Shown here piece by piece: positions 46,102 to 54,656 of a DNA stretch of 64,000 nt. The DNA is from Mycobacterium colombiense (lineage in GTDB: Bacteria; Actinomycetota; Actinomycetes; Mycobacteriales; Mycobacteriaceae). Positions within the stretch are counted from its first letter, which is position 1. Every line of letters begins with the position of its first letter. The position numbers were made by a program, and so were the translations under genes. Below the pieces are notes generated by a model, which was not told the DNA's origin, did no database searches, and worked only from the letters and a program-made list of their open reading frames with translations. The stretch spans positions 1 through 64,000 of the forward strand of contig NZ_LZSX01000025.1 in assembly GCF_001665835.1 (NCBI RefSeq), given 5' to 3'.

Positions 46102-46225
46102 TCGACCGGCAGAGCTAAATTCAGCCCGAGCCAATCACTTGGATGTGGCGCGCGCGGACGCCACCATTCGGAGTCGACGGGTGCGGCTGGGAGACGCCGC
46201 CATGGGCGCTTGAGGAGCGGTCATC

Positions 46226-46390
46226 GTGGGTGAAGGCGCGCCAACTGACGGAAGAGACCCCGACCGTTCGCAGCGGCCGGATTGGGCGGCCCGGCTCGGT
46301 TCGGTGTCGGTGGACTCGTGGGCGACGGCGGTGGCGGGTGTGATCGTCGCGTTGGCCGTGGCCAACGTGCTCCCGAAGGTCCCCTGGTGA
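46226..46390 (+). CDS. 54-residue single-pass membrane protein coupled to the YeiH gene
   Basis: GTG at 46226 with GAGGAG eight bases upstream, stop TGA at 46388-46390 overlapping the GTG of the next gene as GTGA. The first 30 residues are polar ([16 protein letters not shown]...), then a membrane helix about 35-49 ([16 protein letters not shown]) and a short K-V-P-W tail. It has a proper ribosome site and codon-coupled overlap, so it is likely real; function unknown, possibly a small subunit or N-terminal helix of the permease that follows. Confidence 0.68.
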   Translation: MGEGAPTDGRDPDRSQRPDWAARLGSVSVDSWATAVAGVIVALAVANVLPKVPW

Positions 46391-47514
46391 CCGGCGTGAG
46401 CACGGTCCAGGTGGAGCCCGACGAAACGTCGGATGAAGCCACCTTCACCAGCGCCCGTCCGCTCGACTATGTGCCCGGCATCCTGCTCCTGATCGGCGTC
46501 GGGGTGTTGGGCAAGTACGCCCAGATCTGGTGGAACGCGCTGGGCAAGCACCAACACTGGACCGTGCCCGACATCGAATATGTGTTGTGGGCGATCGTGA
46601 TCGGGTTGCTCATCACCAACACCATCGGCCTGCACAAGATATTCCGCCCCGGCGTGCTGACCTACGAATTCTGGCTCAAGGTCGGCATCGTGGCGCTTGG
46701 TTCGCGATTCGTGCTGGGCGATATCGCCAAGCTCGGCGGGATCAGCCTGGTGCAGATCTTGGTGGACATGACCATTGCCGGAACGATCATCATCGTGGTG
46801 GCCCGCGCGTTCGGGTTGTCGGGCAAGCTCGGCTCGCTGTTGGCGATAGGCACGTCCATCTGCGGGGTGTCGGCCATCGTGGCGGCCAAGGGCGCGATCC
46901 GGGCCCGCAACTCCGATGTCAGCTACGCGATCGCCGCGATCCTGGCGCTGGGGGCGGTGTCACTGTTCGTGCTGCCGCCACTAGGCCATGCGATCGGTCT
47001 CACCGACCACGAATTCGGTTTGTGGGCAGGGCTTTCGGTGGACAACACCGCCGAGACCACCGCCACCGGATACCTGTACTCCGACCATGCCGGCAAGATC
47101 GCGGTGCTGGTGAAGTCGACCCGCAACGCGCTGATCGGGTTCGTCGTGCTGGGCTTCGCGCTGTTTTGGGCGGGTCGGGGGCAAGCCGACGAGATCGCGC
47201 GGGGCGCCAAGGCCAAGGCCGCGTTCGTCTGGAACAAGTTCCCGAAATTCGTGCTCGGTTTCCTGGTGGTCTCGGCGATCGCCACCGCCGGCTGGCTGAC
47301 GAAGGGTCAGACCGCCAACCTCGCGAACGTGTCGAAATGGGCGTTCCTGCTGACCTTTGCCGGTGTGGGACTCAACACCGACATCCGTCAGATCGCGCGC
47401 ACCGGGTGGCGTCCGCTGGTGGTCGCGGTCATCGGGCTCACCGTCGTCGCCACGGTCTCGCTCGGCATCGTGTTGCTGACGTCACGCGTATTAGGTTGGG
47501 GCGCAGGAACCTAA
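46387..47514 (+). CDS. YeiH/UPF0324-family sulfate-exporter-like membrane protein
   Basis: 375 residues from a GTG at 46387 within GTGA; the upstream frame is the small ORF. About ten membrane helices; conserved [20 protein letters not shown] (about 97-116), [17 protein letters not shown] (about 156-172) and [18 protein letters not shown]. Family proteins are annotated as putative sulfate or sulfonate exporters without strong biochemical proof. Directly downstream of stf0, so a role in sulfate/sulfonate traffic is plausible. Confidence 0.88.
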   Translation: MTGVSTVQVEPDETSDEATFTSARPLDYVPGILLLIGVGVLGKYAQIWWNALGKHQHWTVPDIEYVLWAIVIGLLITNTIGLHKIFRPGVLTYEFWLKVGIVALGSRFVLGDIAKLGGISLVQILVDMTIAGTIIIVVARAFGLSGKLGSLLAIGTSICGVSAIVAAKGAIRARNSDVSYAIAAILALGAVSLFVLPPLGHAIGLTDHEFGLWAGLSVDNTAETTATGYLYSDHAGKIAVLVKSTRNALIGFVVLGFALFWAGRGQADEIARGAKAKAAFVWNKFPKFVLGFLVVSAIATAGWLTKGQTANLANVSKWAFLLTFAGVGLNTDIRQIARTGWRPLVVAVIGLTVVATVSLGIVLLTSRVLGWGAGT

Positions 47515-47567
47515 AGGTTCTTCCGGCCCGACTACGTCACGCAATTCGCCCGGCTGGGCGGCGCCAC

Positions 47568-47965
47568 TCAGCCGACGTTAGCGCCGCCTTCGGCGATCCG
47601 GCTCACCGCCTTCAGGCAGTGGTGGCCGGCCCGCACCGCGATGCCTTCCGCGTTGACCACCTTGCCCACCTCGAGTGGTTCGTGTCCGGCCAGCACGAAC
47701 GACAGCGCGCTGGCTTTCTCCTCGGCGGTACCCCACCAGGCGCACACCCGGACCGTCGCCCAGCCGCGGCGTCGCGTACTCGAGCAATGCGTGCTCGTGG
47801 GCGGCGATGCGTTCGATTCCCCCGCTCGAGGTAGCGCAGGGCCTGCCCTCAGCCCGACGGCGTCGGCGATGTTCCCGGTGCCGGCCTCGAACTTGGTCGG
47901 TGCCCTTGGTCCAGCGACCGCTCCAGTGTGTCGCCGGAGATCATCTGACCCGCCGTGCTCGCTCG
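47568..47965 (-). pseudogene. Remnant of a SufS-type cysteine desulfurase (class V aminotransferase)
   Basis: Only the C-terminal third is recognisable and in at least two shifted frames: ISGDTLERSLDQG and PTKFEAGTGNIADAVGL, then LLEYATPRLGDGPGVRLVG in another frame, then TAEEKASALSFVLAGHEPLEVGK and GIAVRAGHHC (the active-site Cys region) back in the first. The sequence after GHHC is unrelated. Upstream half, including the PLP lysine, is absent, so no active enzyme can be made. Confidence 0.75.
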
Positions 47966-48062
47966 CCGCAGCGGGTCTACGCGCCGAGCGAAGGTAAGGG
48001 TATGGCCTGGCCAGAAGGCCTAAAGCCGGGTTGAGCCCAACGATCGACCACGGCCGATGGCC

Positions 48063-48068
48063 TATACT
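48063..48068 (+). promoter_or_regulatory. -10 element of a leaderless transcript
   Basis: TATACT ends seven bases before the A of the ATG at 48075, the exact spacing that places the transcription start on the first base of the start codon. No ribosome-binding site precedes the ATG. Confidence 0.7.
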
Positions 48069-48074
48069 CGTGAT

Positions 48075-48149
48075 ATGCAACACCCCGTACAGCCGCGCTT
48101 TGTCCCGTCGCGCCGCATCGTCGTGGACTGTTGTTGCTGTTGTTGTTGA
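48075..48149 (+). CDS. Leaderless poly-cysteine leader peptide (cysteine attenuator)
   Basis: 24 codons: ATG at 48075, then MQHPVQPRFVPSRRIVVD and six consecutive Cys codons (48129-48146) before TGA at 48147-48149. No Shine-Dalgarno site; -10 TATACT is at leaderless distance. Leaderless short ORFs with Cys tracts are known in mycobacteria to attenuate downstream sulfur-assimilation operons by sensing cysteinyl-tRNA. Here it precedes an unknown gene, cysK and cysE, so ribosome stalling at the tract when cysteine is scarce would raise their expression. TTCCT at 48151-48155 just after the stop can pair with AGGAA at 48256-48260, the candidate ribosome site for the next gene, and would be covered by a stalled ribosome (inference). 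Confidence 0.9.
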   Translation: MQHPVQPRFVPSRRIVVDCCCCCC

Positions 48150-48272
48150 TTTCCTCAAGCGCTCTGACGTTGTAAAAATCCCCGCTCGCCCATGTCAGGG
48201 CGGTATCGCCGGGTCTGCCGGCGGAATGACGACGCGGGCCCGCGGATCGCCTTTCAGGAAGACCACCTACCC

Positions 48273-48668
48273 ATGACCGTATTGTCCGAGCCCGACCGTG
48301 CCCTGGCGCCGATGGCGCGCGCCACGGCGGATGCGGCGCTTGTCGGAGCGTTTCAGGTGCGAATCCCGCTCATACTCAGTGCCAACGCCAGTCACGAAGA
48401 GCTGGATGCGGACGGCTTCGCCGTCGCTGGGCCGATCGAACCCGGCACGGATTTCCATCTACGTCAGGCGCCCGACACTTGGGGAATAACGCTCACCGCG
48501 AAAACGGTTGCCGATCTGCATGGACGCGTGCTCACCGGGGTGGCGCTGGATGAAGCGTCGCAACGCTTTACCCCGGTGGCGCTAGCCATCCCCACCGAGA
48601 TGAACATAGAGTTCGGTATTAGCTGGCAGGCAGAGGCCTGGTCCTACGTCGTTGGAGACAATAGGTAG
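48273..48668 (+). CDS. Conserved-size hypothetical protein of the cysteine operon
   Basis: 131 residues from the ATG at 48273; weak AGGAA 12 bases upstream. Its stop TAG touches the cysK start with no gap. No signal peptide, membrane helix, cysteine or catalytic motif; sequence alternates short beta-like segments (FQVRIPLILSA, GITLTAKTVADL, EFGISWQAEAWSYVVG) with polar turns, suggesting a small beta-rich domain. I do not recognise the family. Co-transcription with cysK/cysE behind a Cys-sensing leader suggests a role in cysteine or sulfur metabolism. Confidence 0.75.
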   Translation: MTVLSEPDRALAPMARATADAALVGAFQVRIPLILSANASHEELDADGFAVAGPIEPGTDFHLRQAPDTWGITLTAKTVADLHGRVLTGVALDEASQRFTPVALAIPTEMNIEFGISWQAEAWSYVVGDNR

Positions 48669-49601
48669 ATGAGCATCGCGGAGAACGTCACGGAATTGAT
48701 CGGTAACACCCCGCTGGTCCGGCTGAACCGGGTCACCGAAGGTGCGGTCGCCGACGTCGTCGCCAAGCTGGAATTCTTCAACCCGGGCAACAGCGTCAAG
48801 GACCGCATCGGGGTCGCGATGATCGACGCGGCCGAGCAGGCGGGCCTGATCAAACCGGACACCATCATCCTGGAGCCGACGAGCGGGAACACCGGCATCG
48901 CCCTGGCGCTGGTGGCCGCGGCCCGCGGCTACCGTTGCGTGCTGACCATGCCGGAGACCATGAGCGTCGAGCGTCGAATGTTGTTGCGCGCCTTGGGCGC
49001 CGAGATCGTTCTGACGCCGGGTCCCGATGGCATGCCGGGTGCCATCGCCAAGGCCGAGGAACTGGCCAAGAGCGACCAACGTTATTTCGTGCCACAGCAA
49101 TTCGAGAACGAGGCCAACCCCGCCATCCACCGCGCCACCACCGCGGAGGAAGTGTGGCGCGACACCGACGGTAAAGTCGACATCTTCGTCGCCGGCGTGG
49201 GCACCGGTGGCACCATCACCGGCGTCGCCCAGGTGATCAAGGAACGCAAGCCCTCCGCACAATTCATCGCCGTGGAGCCGGCCGGGTCCCCGGTGCTGTC
49301 CGGCGGACAGAAGGGACCGCACCCCATCCAGGGCATCGGCGCCGGGTTCGTCCCGCCGGTGCTCGCGATGGATCTGGTCGACGAGGTGATCGCCGTCGGC
49401 AACGAGGAATCCATCACCCTGGCCCGGCGGCTGGCCGCGGAAGAGGGACTGTTGGTCGGCATCTCCTCGGGGGCGGCGGTGGTCGCCGCCCTGCAGGTAG
49501 CCCGCCGGCCCGAGAACGCCGGAAAGCTCGTCGTCGTGGTGCTGCCCGACTTCGGCGAGCGGTACCTCAGCACGCCGTTGTTCGCCGATCTGGCCGATTA
49601 G
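48669..49601 (+). CDS. cysK: O-acetylserine sulfhydrylase (cysteine synthase)
   Basis: 310 residues from the ATG at 48669, equal to M. tuberculosis CysK1. The PLP lysine is in [13 protein letters not shown] (about 36-48), the substrate loop in [10 protein letters not shown] (about 74) and the phosphate cradle in [10 protein letters not shown] (about 177). Uses O-acetylserine and sulfide to form cysteine. Its C-terminal active-site region is free to bind the CysE tail encoded downstream. Confidence 0.96.
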   Translation: MSIAENVTELIGNTPLVRLNRVTEGAVADVVAKLEFFNPGNSVKDRIGVAMIDAAEQAGLIKPDTIILEPTSGNTGIALALVAAARGYRCVLTMPETMSVERRMLLRALGAEIVLTPGPDGMPGAIAKAEELAKSDQRYFVPQQFENEANPAIHRATTAEEVWRDTDGKVDIFVAGVGTGGTITGVAQVIKERKPSAQFIAVEPAGSPVLSGGQKGPHPIQGIGAGFVPPVLAMDLVDEVIAVGNEESITLARRLAAEEGLLVGISSGAAVVAALQVARRPENAGKLVVVVLPDFGERYLSTPLFADLAD

Positions 49602-49603
49602 CC

Positions 49604-50287
49604 ATGCTCGAAGCCATCCGACGTGACATACGAGCGGCCCGGGAGCGCGACCCGGCCGTTCCGACCACGCTGCAGGTGATCTTCGCCTACCCGGGCGTGC
49701 ATGCCATCTGGGGTCACCGCATCAATCACTGGCTGTGGCAGCGCGGGGCAAGGCTGGTCGCGCGCATCACCGCCGAAATCACCCGGATCCTGACCGGCGT
49801 CGAGATCCATCCCGGTGCCGTCCTGGGTCCCGGTCTCTTCATCGACCACGCGACCGGGGTGGTGATCGGCGAGACCGCCGAGGTGGGCGAAGACGTGACC
49901 CTCTACCACGGCGTCACCCTCGGCGGCAGCGGCAGGGACACCGGAAAACGCCATCCCACCATCGGCGATCGGGTGACGATCGGCGCCGGGGCGAAGATCT
50001 TGGGCGCGATCAAAATCGGTGACGACAGCCGCATCGGCGCCAATGCCGTGGTGGTCAAAGAGGTTCCGTCGTGCTCGGTGGTCGTCGGGGTGCCCGGGCA
50101 GGTCATCAGCCGCAGCCGTCCCGGCAGTCCGGACGACTCGATGATGCCCGACCTCGTCGGCGTCAGCCTGCAGTCGCTGATGACCCGGGTGACCAGACTC
50201 GAAGCCCGGGCAGACGGCAACCAGAGCAATCACGTCATCAGGCCGCCCGAGGCCGGTGTCTGGCACGGCGAGGACTTCTCCATCTGA
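49604..50287 (+). CDS. cysE: Serine O-acetyltransferase
   Basis: 227 residues from the ATG at 49604, two bases after cysK. Left-handed beta-helix hexapeptide repeats ([25 protein letters not shown], in part 70-95), catalytic DH in FIDHATG, ending in EDFSI whose terminal Ile is the residue that docks into CysK in the cysteine synthase complex. Converts serine and acetyl-CoA to O-acetylserine. Together with cysK it forms the core of the operon controlled by the poly-Cys leader. Confidence 0.95.
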   Translation: MLEAIRRDIRAARERDPAVPTTLQVIFAYPGVHAIWGHRINHWLWQRGARLVARITAEITRILTGVEIHPGAVLGPGLFIDHATGVVIGETAEVGEDVTLYHGVTLGGSGRDTGKRHPTIGDRVTIGAGAKILGAIKIGDDSRIGANAVVVKEVPSCSVVVGVPGQVISRSRPGSPDDSMMPDLVGVSLQSLMTRVTRLEARADGNQSNHVIRPPEAGVWHGEDFSI

Positions 50288-50502
50288 TCTGTGAAAGATC
50301 GTGGAGCCCAGCTGAACACGCCCTGATCGCCGGTATTCGCCACCCTGCACCGAATCCGCATCGGCGCGTTCCGCGGGGGTTGAGCTCGGCGAAGTATTAC
50401 TCACGCTGAACTTAACCCGCTCGTGGAATGCATCGCCGTCCACAGCGTTGCACAGTGGGTTATGACCACGGCGCGCGACGGCGACACTTTCGGGGGCCGA
50501 CG

Positions 50503-51624
50503 ATGACCGAGCTACATCTGGCGGTCGGCCTGGATGGCTACGGCTGGCACCCCCAGGCGTGGCGATACGCGTTCGCGCACAACACGACCGGTGGCGGGCA
50601 GCTCAGCGGTCGCTATTGGGCCGGACTAGCGGGCACCGCCGAGCGCGGGCTGCTGGATTTCCTGACCATCGACGACAGCCTGGACGTGCAGCCGGGCCGC
50701 CGGGCCGAGATCTCCCCGCGGCGCCTGGCGGGTCGCGCCGATGCCACGCTGGTGGCCGCCCGTATCGCGCCGGTGACCAAACACATCGGCATGATTCCCG
50801 TTGCCACAGTGACGCATACCGAGCCGTTCCACATCTCCAAAGCGATTGCGACGCTTGACCATGTCTCGCACGGCCGGGCGGGCTGGCAGGTGCGGGTGAG
50901 CCCGACCGCGCACGAAGCGGCGCTGTTCGGCCGGCGCGCCGCCCCCGCCGCCGACGAACTGTTCGACGAGGCCGCCGACGCCGTGGAGGTGGTGCGCCGC
51001 CTGTGGGACAGCTGGGAGGACGACACCGTCATCCGTGACGTCGCGACCGGTCGCTACATCGACCGCGACAAGCTGCACTACATCGACTTCACCGGCGAGC
51101 ACTTCTCGGTCAAGGGGCCCTCGATCACCCCGCGGCCACCCCAGGGCCAGCCGGTGGTTACGGCGCTGGCGCACGCACCGCGGGTCTACGAGTTCGCTGC
51201 CGCCAACGCCGACCTGGTGTTCGTCACCCCGCATGACGAGGACTCCCTGCGTGCGATCCTGACCGACGTCAGCCACGCGCGGCGCGCCGCGGGCCGCGAG
51301 ATCCAGGTCTATGCGGACCTGGTGGTGTCGCTGGCCGACGATCCGTTGGCACCGGCGGCGGCCATCTCCTCCGACGCGCACGTATTCATCAGCAACACAA
51401 GCGATCTGGCGGAGTTTCTGCTCGCCTGGCAGGACGCGGGGGTCGACGGCGTGCGGCTGCGGCCCGCGATCAACGCCATCGACCTGCCCGCCATCGTCGA
51501 CGACCTGGTGCCGCGGCTGCAGCACGCCGGCCGATTCCGCGCCGGCTATCGCGACGGCGAGACGCTGCGCGAACGCCTGGGCCTGGCGCCCGCACTTAAC
51601 CGGTACGCGACGGTGCCGTCATGA
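50503..51624 (+). CDS. Luciferase-like FMN-dependent monooxygenase 1 (NtaA/SsuD-like branch)
   Basis: 373 residues from the ATG at 50503. Bacterial luciferase-like TIM barrel: [36 protein letters not shown] (about 107-129, in part), [39 protein letters not shown], and C-terminal [28 protein letters not shown]. The conserved W-Q-V and substrate loop suit FMNH2-dependent monooxygenases of the sulfonate, nitrilotriacetate or organosulfur type. Stop overlaps the next start as ATGA. About 215 bases downstream of cysE, close enough that a connection to sulfur supply is possible. Confidence 0.85.
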   Translation: MTELHLAVGLDGYGWHPQAWRYAFAHNTTGGGQLSGRYWAGLAGTAERGLLDFLTIDDSLDVQPGRRAEISPRRLAGRADATLVAARIAPVTKHIGMIPVATVTHTEPFHISKAIATLDHVSHGRAGWQVRVSPTAHEAALFGRRAAPAADELFDEAADAVEVVRRLWDSWEDDTVIRDVATGRYIDRDKLHYIDFTGEHFSVKGPSITPRPPQGQPVVTALAHAPRVYEFAAANADLVFVTPHDEDSLRAILTDVSHARRAAGREIQVYADLVVSLADDPLAPAAAISSDAHVFISNTSDLAEFLLAWQDAGVDGVRLRPAINAIDLPAIVDDLVPRLQHAGRFRAGYRDGETLRERLGLAPALNRYATVPS

Positions 51625-52742
51625 CCGTCACTCCCCTGTCGATCCTCGACCTCGCGCCCATCAGCGCCGGCAGCGACGCCGCGACGGCACTGCGCAACAC
51701 GATCGACCTGGCCCAGCACGCCGAGCGCTGGGGCTACCGGCGCTACTGGCTCGCCGAGCACCACTTCGTCGCGGTGGCCAGCTCGTCACCGGTGACGCTG
51801 ATCGGCCAAATCGCCGCGGCCACAGAACGAATCCACGTCGGATCGGCCGCGGTGCAGGTCGGCCACACGACGGCGCTCGCCGTGGTGGAAAGCTTCGGCA
51901 TCCTCGACGCGCTCTACCCCGGCCGCATCGACATGGGGCTGGGCCGGTCCGGGCAGCGGCGCCGAGAGGCGGCCTCGTCGTCTCCGGCCGTACCCGAACC
52001 GGCTCCCACGCCGTGGCGTGAGGTGGCCGGCGTCGTCATCCCCACACCCTTCGACCAGTCACCGCTGATGAAAAGCGACCGGATCCGGGCCCAGGCGTCG
52101 GTGCTCGCCCAGCCTTGTGCACAACCCCCCGACTTCGCCGAACAGCTGGCCGACATCGAGGCGATGCTGGACGGCACCTACAGCGTCAATGGCCATGAGC
52201 TGCATGCTGTTCCGGGCGAGCACGCCCAGTTGACACCGTGGATCTTCGGCAGCACCAAAGGGCAGAGCGCCGAGGTGGCCGGCGCCCGCGGGCTGCCGTT
52301 CGTCGCCAGTTACCACATCACCCCCGGCACGGCGCTCGATGCGATCACCGCGTACCGCAACGCATTCCGGCCGTCCGCCCGGCTCTCCGAGCCGTACGTG
52401 GTGGTCTCGGCCGACGTCGTGGTTGCCGAGGACAGCGCGACCGCACGACACCTCGCGTCCGGTTACGGCCGCTGGGTGCATTCCATCCGCAGCGGCCGCG
52501 GCGCGGTCCCCTACCCGGACCCCGACTTCTGCGAGCCGTTGACCGACGAGCAGCAGGCGCTGGTAGCCGACCGCACCGCAACACAATTCGTCGGCAATCC
52601 GGACGAGGTCGCCGACCGGCTCGAGCTACTGCGCCAAGCCACCGATGCCGACGAACTGGTGATCACCTCGGTGACGCACCGGCACGTCGACCGGCTGCGC
52701 TCACATGAATTGATCGCCAAGCGATGGGGATTGACCGGATGA
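51621..52742 (+). CDS. Luciferase-like FMN-dependent monooxygenase 2 (MsnO8-like branch)
   Basis: 373 residues from the ATG at 51621 in ATGA overlap. Hallmarks: [15 protein letters not shown] at the start, [22 protein letters not shown] (about 41-62, in part), [36 protein letters not shown] (in part), and [15 protein letters not shown] near 325. This H-H-F/GLGRSGG-like pattern marks the LuxA-like group that acts alone. Ends in ATGA overlap with the third monooxygenase. Confidence 0.87.
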   Translation: MTVTPLSILDLAPISAGSDAATALRNTIDLAQHAERWGYRRYWLAEHHFVAVASSSPVTLIGQIAAATERIHVGSAAVQVGHTTALAVVESFGILDALYPGRIDMGLGRSGQRRREAASSSPAVPEPAPTPWREVAGVVIPTPFDQSPLMKSDRIRAQASVLAQPCAQPPDFAEQLADIEAMLDGTYSVNGHELHAVPGEHAQLTPWIFGSTKGQSAEVAGARGLPFVASYHITPGTALDAITAYRNAFRPSARLSEPYVVVSADVVVAEDSATARHLASGYGRWVHSIRSGRGAVPYPDPDFCEPLTDEQQALVADRTATQFVGNPDEVADRLELLRQATDADELVITSVTHRHVDRLRSHELIAKRWGLTG

Positions 52743-54124
52743 GCGTTCGAGAAGCGGCCCGCCGCAAGCAGATTCATCTGGGCGCGCACTTTCCCGGGGT
52801 GAACAACACCACGGTGTGGTCGGACCCCAGCGCGGGCAGCCAGATCGCGTTCGAATCGTTTGTGCACCTTGCCAAGACGGCCGAGCGGGGACTGTTCGAC
52901 TTCTTCTTCCTGGCCGAAGGCCTGCGGCTGCGTGAGCATCGCGGCAGGATCCACGACCTCGACGTTGTCGGCAGACCCGACACCTTCACCGTGCTGGCGG
53001 CGCTCGCCGCGGTCACCGACAGGCTCGGGCTCGCCGGCACCATCAACACCACCTTCAACGAACCCTACGAGGTGGCACGGCAATTCGCGACGCTGGACCA
53101 CCTTTCCGACGGGCGGTCGGCCTGGAACATGGTCACCTCCTCGGACGCGTTCACCGGGGAGAACTTCCGCCGCGGCGGCTTTCTCGCCCACGCAGACCGC
53201 TACCACCGGGCCGAGGAATTCATCACCGTGGCCCGGCGGTTCTGGGACAGCTGGGCGGCCGAGGCCGTCGTCGCCGACGTCGACGCCGGAATCTATGCCG
53301 ATCCGGCCCGCATCGGCAGCGTCGAGCACCGCGGCCCGCAATTCGATGTCCGAGGCGTCGCCTCGCTGCCCGCGGGGCCGCAAGGCCACCCGGTACTGCT
53401 GCAGGCCGGCGACTCCGACGACGGCCGCGACTTCGGCGCCCGGCACGCCGATGCCCTGTTCACGCTGCACGGGTCGCTCGAGGCGGGCCAGCGCTACTAC
53501 GCCGACGTGAAGAGCCGCGCCGCGGCCTACGGGCGGGATCCCGACCAGCTCAAGGTGCTGCCCGGTGCGACGTTCGCGCTGGGTGACAGCCCCGCCGAGG
53601 CGCAGGACAACGCCCGCCACATCCGCGAGCAGCAGGTCAGCGGCCCGACCGCGATCGCGTTCCTCGAACAGGTGTGGGGCGTGGACCTCTCGGCCTACGA
53701 CCCCGGCGGGCCGCTGCCCGACGTCGACCCCGTCGAGAACCCGAACATCACGCGAGGACGGGTACGGCACGGCGACCCCAAGACGGTCGCCCAAACCTGG
53801 CGGGCCCGAGCGGAGGCCGAAAGCCTGTCGATCCGCGAGCTGATCATCGAAGTGACCAGCCGCCAGCAGTTCGTCGGGACTCCGCAGCAGGTGGCCGAGG
53901 AGATCGACCGCTACGTGCAGGCGGATGCCTGCGACGGCTTCATCCTGGTGCCGCACCTGACGCCGCACGGCCTCGACGAATTCGTCGACAAGGTGGTGCC
54001 GCTGCTGCAGGAGCGCGGTAGCTTCCGCACCGAATACCGCGGCCACACCTTGCGCGAGCATCTGGGCCTGTCACCCACGCCGGGGTGGGCGGGAAATCCA
54101 GCCGGTATCGCCATCGGCCAATGA
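52739..54124 (+). CDS. NtaA/SnaA/DszA-family FMN-dependent monooxygenase 3
   Basis: 461 residues from the ATG at 52739 within ATGA. Typical 440-460-residue DszA/SnaA/NtaA architecture: QIHLGAHFPGVNNTTVW, FDFFFLAEGLRLREH, DHLSDGRSAWNMVTSSDAF, GPPQGHPVLLQAGDSDDGRDFGA (in part), FVGTPQQVAEEI and the C-terminal FVDKVVPLLQERGSFRTEY. These enzymes oxidise sulfones, nitrilotriacetate or antibiotic precursors with FMNH2 from a separate reductase, which is not encoded nearby. Closest visible relative in the window is the remnant at 12436-12735. Confidence 0.88.
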   Translation: MSVREAARRKQIHLGAHFPGVNNTTVWSDPSAGSQIAFESFVHLAKTAERGLFDFFFLAEGLRLREHRGRIHDLDVVGRPDTFTVLAALAAVTDRLGLAGTINTTFNEPYEVARQFATLDHLSDGRSAWNMVTSSDAFTGENFRRGGFLAHADRYHRAEEFITVARRFWDSWAAEAVVADVDAGIYADPARIGSVEHRGPQFDVRGVASLPAGPQGHPVLLQAGDSDDGRDFGARHADALFTLHGSLEAGQRYYADVKSRAAAYGRDPDQLKVLPGATFALGDSPAEAQDNARHIREQQVSGPTAIAFLEQVWGVDLSAYDPGGPLPDVDPVENPNITRGRVRHGDPKTVAQTWRARAEAESLSIRELIIEVTSRQQFVGTPQQVAEEIDRYVQADACDGFILVPHLTPHGLDEFVDKVVPLLQERGSFRTEYRGHTLREHLGLSPTPGWAGNPAGIAIGQ

Positions 54125-54157
54125 GAGCCGGCAGAGTGCCTGCCACAGTGAATTTTG

Positions 54158-54230
<73 letters not shown>

Positions 54231-54377
54231 CTAACCCGATCGCGGGACGACTCTAGCGTACTGGCACGACCGCACCCAACTGCGGACCAGTGGCGATCGC
54301 CAGCGCGGCGTGGCCGGACGCAGCGGGTCGCCGGGCGGTGAGGCAGGATGGAGCCATCGATAGTCGGGAGGACCGTT

Positions 54378-54656
54378 TTGATCCGGTATGTCGTGGTGCT
54401 TGGACTGGGTTACGTGCTGGGCTCGAAGGCCGGGCGTCGCCGATACGAGCAGCTCGTCGGCACTTATCGCGCGCTGACCAGCAGTCCGGTGGCCAAGTCG
54501 ATGATCGAGGGGGGACGCCGCAAGGTCGCCAATCGGATCTCCCCCGACGCCGGTTTCGTCACGCTGACGGAGATCGACGACAAAACGGCCATCATGGAAC
54601 GCGACGTCGAGGGCTCGGCCGACGACGCGCTCGCGCCGTCTAATCGTCGCCGCTAG
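54378..54656 (+). CDS. Small conserved mycobacterial protein (Rv2342-like)
   Basis: 92 residues from a TTG at 54378, chosen for GGGAGGA six bases upstream; the ATG at 54348 would add ten residues without a signal. An N-terminal hydrophobic segment (LIRYVVVLGLGYVLGSKAG) precedes a basic stretch and a polar C-terminal half. Same position as Rv2342 beside dnaG. Function unknown. Its 3' end overlaps dnaG by 17 bases in convergent orientation. Confidence 0.82.
   Translation: MIRYVVVLGLGYVLGSKAGRRRYEQLVGTYRALTSSPVAKSMIEGGRRKVANRISPDAGFVTLTEIDDKTAIMERDVEGSADDALAPSNRRR

Noticed and set aside
48129..48149. TGT/TGC run as a microsatellite
   Set aside because: Although it is a trinucleotide repeat, it is in frame with a leaderless ORF before a cysteine operon; chance slippage alone does not explain the exact stop right after the sixth Cys.
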